Shown here: in pieces, positions 60,938 through 64,000 of the stretch
How the letters are laid out: each line of letters opens with the position of its first letter
How positions within the stretch are numbered: the first letter of the stretch is position 1
Assembly: GCA_036498945.1 (NCBI GenBank)
Contig: DASYEQ010000051.1
Span: forward strand, 1 to 64,000
Source: JAQGMJ01 sp036498945
Lineage (GTDB): Bacteria; Pseudomonadota; Gammaproteobacteria; Burkholderiales; JAEUOS01
Reading direction: 5' to 3'
Length of the DNA stretch: 64,000 bases
Position numbers and translations under genes: made by a program
Notes under the pieces: model-generated
What the model was told of the DNA's origin: nothing
The model's input: only the letters and a program-made list of their open reading frames with translations
Databases searched by the model: none

Positions 60938-61055
60938 ACCTCTTGAACCCCGGTCGTCCGCATCGCGCGGCGCTTTTGGGGGTAGGATAATGGTCCTATT
61001 CGCGGCATCCGATGTTTCGGGCGCCGGATTGTGGTCCTGATCCAGACTTTCGCCA

Positions 61056-62252
61056 GTGCTTGATTCCTACGAATCGTCCCGACGCACGCCGGTCTCCGAC
61101 GCGGCAGTGCTGGTAGCGCTCGACTTCGGCGAGCACGATCATGCCGATGCGGTCGCCGAATTCCGCCTATTGTGCTCCAGTGCCGGGCTGAAAGAGGCAG
61201 GGCTCATCGGCGGCAAGCGCGCCAAGCCCGATCCCGCCCTCTATGCCGGCAGCGGCAAGGTGGGGGAGATCGCCGCCGCGGTGACCGAAAGCCGCGCCGA
61301 AGTGGTGGTGTTCAACCACATTCTCTCGCCGGCGCAGCAGCGCAATCTCGAAGGGCAACTGAAGGCGCGGGTGATCGACCGTACCACGCTGATCCTCGAC
61401 ATTTTCGCGCAACGCGCCCAAAGCCACGAAGGCAAGATCCAGGTCGAACTGGCGCAATTGCGCCATCTGGCCACCCGCCTGGTGCGCGGCTGGACCCACC
61501 TGGAGCGACAAAAGGGTGGTATCGGCTTGCGTGGACCAGGTGAAACCCAGCTCGAGACCGACCGCCGGCTGCTCGGCAAGCGGGTGAAGATACTGTCCGA
61601 GAAACTGGACAAATTGCAGCGTCAGCGCGAGGTGCAGCGGCGTTCGCGCACGCGCGGGCGGGTATTTTCGGTTTCGCTTGTCGGCTACACCAACGCGGGC
61701 AAATCCACCCTGTTCAACAGCCTGACCAAGGCCGAGACCTACGCCGCCGACCAGTTGTTTGCGACCCTCGACACCACCTCGCGCAAGATCTACCTGCCGG
61801 CGGCCGGCAACGTGGTGGTGTCCGACACGGTGGGCTTCATCCGCGATCTGCCGCACACGCTGGTGGCGGCGTTCCGCGCCACCCTGGAAGAAACCATTCA
61901 CGCCGACCTGCTGCTGCACGTGGTCGATTCGGCCTCGCCCGCGCGCCTGGAGCAGATCGAGCAGGTCAATGCGGTGCTCGAGGAAATCGGCGCCAGGGGT
62001 GTGCCGCAGGTGCTGGTCTGGAACAAGATCGACGTCGCCATGGGCGAGGGCGGCGCGCGCTTTTCGCCCGGAGTCGAGCGCGACGAATATGATAAAATTT
62101 CACGCGTGTATTTGAGTGCGCGGACGCGTGAGGGCTTCGATGGCTTGCGCCAGACGCTGGTTGAATACGCGGCGGCTTTTGCCGCGGCGGGCGGCAATGC
62201 CCAGGACCCGACGGCGGAGGTGGATCACGCTTCCGCCGTTTCTGTTTTCTGA
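61056..62252 (+). CDS. hflX: ribosome-associated GTPase HflX
   Basis: HflX splits stalled 70S ribosomes and aids recovery from heat stress. The 398-residue protein has the N-terminal HflX domain, the conserved GGIGLRGPGETQLETDRR and the G-domain motifs GYTNAGKST, DTVGFIRDLP and NKID. The start is GTG 61056, with no obvious Shine-Dalgarno; an internal start is possible but would cut the conserved domain. It is the middle of the hfq-hflX-hflK-hflC set. Confidence 0.95.
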   Translation: MLDSYESSRRTPVSDAAVLVALDFGEHDHADAVAEFRLLCSSAGLKEAGLIGGKRAKPDPALYAGSGKVGEIAAAVTESRAEVVVFNHILSPAQQRNLEGQLKARVIDRTTLILDIFAQRAQSHEGKIQVELAQLRHLATRLVRGWTHLERQKGGIGLRGPGETQLETDRRLLGKRVKILSEKLDKLQRQREVQRRSRTRGRVFSVSLVGYTNAGKSTLFNSLTKAETYAADQLFATLDTTSRKIYLPAAGNVVVSDTVGFIRDLPHTLVAAFRATLEETIHADLLLHVVDSASPARLEQIEQVNAVLEEIGARGVPQVLVWNKIDVAMGEGGARFSPGVERDEYDKISRVYLSARTREGFDGLRQTLVEYAAAFAAAGGNAQDPTAEVDHASAVSVF

Positions 62253-62375
62253 CGGCGGTTTCAGGGGCGACTGCCGAGGTTGCCTTCCGATGAATCAAAA
62301 CAAGCCGGGATGGTTGCAGGCTCATTCCCGATTCCCGGCACGCCGAATTGCAATCCCACCAAGGTTCCAGAATAA

Positions 62376-63659
62376 ATGCGTTTTGCTGACCTGCTTCCGC
62401 GCTTGAAACACCGGCTCGCGGCGCGCGCCTCGGGCGTGTTGGCCGCTGCCGGCGGTCCGCCGGATTTGGAAGAATTGTGGCGCGACTTCAACCGCCGCCT
62501 GTCCGGCATGTTCGGCGGCGGCAAGCGATCCTCCAACGGCGGCGGCTCCTCGGGTGGCGGCGGTGGTGGCTCGGAGCCCAGCATGCGCCAGTTTGGCGGC
62601 GGCATCGCGCTGATCTTCATCGTCGTCGTGCTGTTGTGGGCATCCAGCGGCTTTTTCATCGTGCCGGAAGGCCAATCGGCGGCGATCCTGCGTTTCGGCC
62701 GCTTTGTCGAGATGACCGACAAGGCAGGCTTCAAGTGGCGTCTGCCGTACCCGATCGAAAGCCATGAGCTGGTGGACCGCCAGCAGCAGCGCACGGTGGA
62801 AGTGGGCTACCGCAACAACGCGCGCAACAAGGTGCCGAAGGAATCGCTGATGCTGACCGACGACGCCAACATCATCGACATCCAGTTTGCCGTGCAGTAC
62901 CGCCTGAAGAGTGATTCCGGCGCGGCCTCCGACTATTTGTTCAACAACAAGGATACGCCGGCGGTGGTGCTGCAGGCTGCCGAGACGGCGATGCGCGAGA
63001 TCGTCGGCAAGTCGAAAATGGATTTCGTGCTCTATGAAGGCAAGGAGCAGATGGCGAAGGATGCGGAAAAGCTGATCCAGCAGATCGTCGACCGCTACAA
63101 GACCGGCATCGACGTGGTCAACGTCACGTTGCAGAACGTGCAGCCGCCCGAGCCGGTGCAGGCGGCGTTCGACGACGCCGTGAAAGCCAAGCAGGACCTT
63201 GAGCGCCAGAAGAACGAGGGCCAGTCCTATGCCAACAACGTGATCCCGCAGGCGCGCGGCGCCGCTGCCCGCCTGCTGCTGGAGGCCGATGGCTACCGTC
63301 AGAAGGTGGTCAACAACGCCGAGGGCGACGCCAACCGCTTCAAGCAAGTCCTGACCGAGTACAGCAAGGCGCCGCAGGTGACGCGCGACCGCATGTACTT
63401 CGACACCATGCAGCAGGTCTACACCAATAGCTCGAAGGTGATGGTGGACCTGCACAACGGCTCGCAACTGCTCTACCTGCCGCTGGACAAGCTGATCCAC
63501 CAGGTGGCGACTGAGGCCGGCAACGCTACGGCTGCCGCGCCGTCCCAAACGGACAATGCGCGCGTGGCCGGTGCCGCGGCGGCGACGGAGCCGGCGCCGC
63601 CCGGACTGGATGCGCGCTCGCGTGACCCGGTGCGCAGCCGCGAGAGGGAGACGCGCTAA
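62376..63659 (+). CDS. hflK: FtsH protease modulator HflK
   Basis: HflK with HflC forms a large membrane-anchored cage that encloses the FtsH protease in the inner membrane. The 427-residue protein has a Gly/Ser-rich N-terminal segment (about 45-70), one transmembrane helix (IALIFIVVVLLWASSGFFIV), then a SPFH/prohibitin domain including PEGQSAAILRFGRF. A C-terminal helical part follows. The glycine-rich stretch is a family feature. Its stop overlaps the hflC start by one base (TAATG). Confidence 0.96.
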   Translation: MRFADLLPRLKHRLAARASGVLAAAGGPPDLEELWRDFNRRLSGMFGGGKRSSNGGGSSGGGGGGSEPSMRQFGGGIALIFIVVVLLWASSGFFIVPEGQSAAILRFGRFVEMTDKAGFKWRLPYPIESHELVDRQQQRTVEVGYRNNARNKVPKESLMLTDDANIIDIQFAVQYRLKSDSGAASDYLFNNKDTPAVVLQAAETAMREIVGKSKMDFVLYEGKEQMAKDAEKLIQQIVDRYKTGIDVVNVTLQNVQPPEPVQAAFDDAVKAKQDLERQKNEGQSYANNVIPQARGAAARLLLEADGYRQKVVNNAEGDANRFKQVLTEYSKAPQVTRDRMYFDTMQQVYTNSSKVMVDLHNGSQLLYLPLDKLIHQVATEAGNATAAAPSQTDNARVAGAAAATEPAPPGLDARSRDPVRSRERETR

Positions 63660-64000
63660 TGAGCCGCCTGATCAGTACCGTTTTCGTGCTGCTGGTGGCG
63701 GCGATCCTCGCCTCATCGATGCTGTTCATCGTCGACCAGCGCAAGTACGCCATCGTCTTCGCCCTGGGCGAGGTAAAGGAAGTCATCACCACTCCCGGCC
63801 TGCACTTCAAGCTGCCGCCGCCGTTCCAGAACGTGGTGTATTTCGACAATCGCATTCTCACCATCGACACGCCGGAATCGGACCGTTTCATCACCTCGGA
63901 GAAGACCAACCTGGTGGTGGACTCCTTCGTCAAGTGGCGCATCGCCGATCCGAAGCAGTTCTGGGTCAGCGTGCGCGGCCGCGAGCAGGACGCCGAATAT
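63659..64000 (+). CDS. hflC: FtsH protease modulator HflC (3' end beyond window)
   Basis: About 114 residues are visible, beginning MSRLISTVFVLLVAAILASSMLFIV (membrane anchor). The HflC SPFH segment follows: DQRKYAIVFALGEVKEVITTPGLHFKLPPPFQNVVYFDNRI and the DSFVKWRIADPKQFW strand. The partner of HflK in the FtsH-enclosing complex, it is translationally coupled to it. The gene runs off the right edge of the window. Confidence 0.95.
   Translation, partial: MSRLISTVFVLLVAAILASSMLFIVDQRKYAIVFALGEVKEVITTPGLHFKLPPPFQNVVYFDNRILTIDTPESDRFITSEKTNLVVDSFVKWRIADPKQFWVSVRGREQDAEY

Overview
The window reads as chromosomal DNA of a high-G+C betaproteobacterium, most likely in or near the Burkholderiales. 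Support comes from the gene content and order: DUF3460 next to scpA; the tsaB-rimI-uracil-DNA glycosylase / lplT / alr / radA neighbourhood; der, hfq, hflX, hflK, hflC; a Kdo hydroxylase; and several Bug-type receptors of tripartite tricarboxylate transporters. No rRNA, tRNA, insertion sequence, prophage or CRISPR array was recognised.

Layout. Positions 1-3620: end of an Ig-like periplasmic protein, moaA, a lipoprotein Cu/Zn superoxide dismutase, DUF3460 and scpA. Positions 3680-8427 (minus): a compact four-gene unit, FdrA-type protein, carbamate kinase, DUF2877 and DUF1116. Together these match the three subunits of the catabolic oxamate carbamoyltransferase plus the kinase that recovers ATP from carbamoyl phosphate, but no allantoin genes are present. 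Positions 8579-17197: SH3-type protein, fabI, a complete peptide-type ABC transporter with four overlapping genes, and a thioesterase. Positions 17211-22567: Kdo hydroxylase, acyl-CoA ligase, aldehyde dehydrogenase, AI-2E-type permease.

Positions 22759-28145 hold an IclR regulator divergent from maleylacetate reductase, a two-subunit 3-oxoacid CoA-transferase, a 3-hydroxyisobutyrate-dehydrogenase-like enzyme and hydroxyquinol 1,2-dioxygenase. This is a lower pathway from hydroxyquinol through maleylacetate and 3-oxoadipate to 3-oxoadipyl-CoA. Positions 28528-31173 hold a quinone oxidoreductase/LysR divergent pair and a nitroreductase. Positions 31269-43902 are a catabolic block: a D-tartrate-dehydratase-like enolase-superfamily enzyme, an orphan ABC receptor, three Bug receptors, an NHL protein, a Gfo/Idh/MocA oxidoreductase, a ThDP enzyme and a GMC oxidoreductase. 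No membrane transport subunits are present in this block. Two promoters in it carry the same perfect palindrome, TGTCCGGACA, and a third site is a near match, suggesting one shared repressor.

Positions 44130-50662: a secreted Gly-rich protein, a DUF1800/DUF1501 pair, an aldo/keto reductase, a solute-binding lipoprotein, an alcohol dehydrogenase and a KTSC protein. Positions 50721-64000 are mostly housekeeping: t6A synthesis and ribosomal acetylation, DNA repair, lysophospholipid transport, alanine racemase, RadA, a membrane class III cyclase with a C-terminal PEGA-like domain, Der, Hfq, HflX, HflK and the start of HflC.

The best leads for undescribed biology are the stand-alone carbamoyltransferase unit, the TGTCCGGACA regulon with orphan receptors, the extra dehydrogenase inside the hydroxyquinol operon, and the cyclase-PEGA membrane protein. 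All functional calls rest on sequence reading alone; no database search was run.
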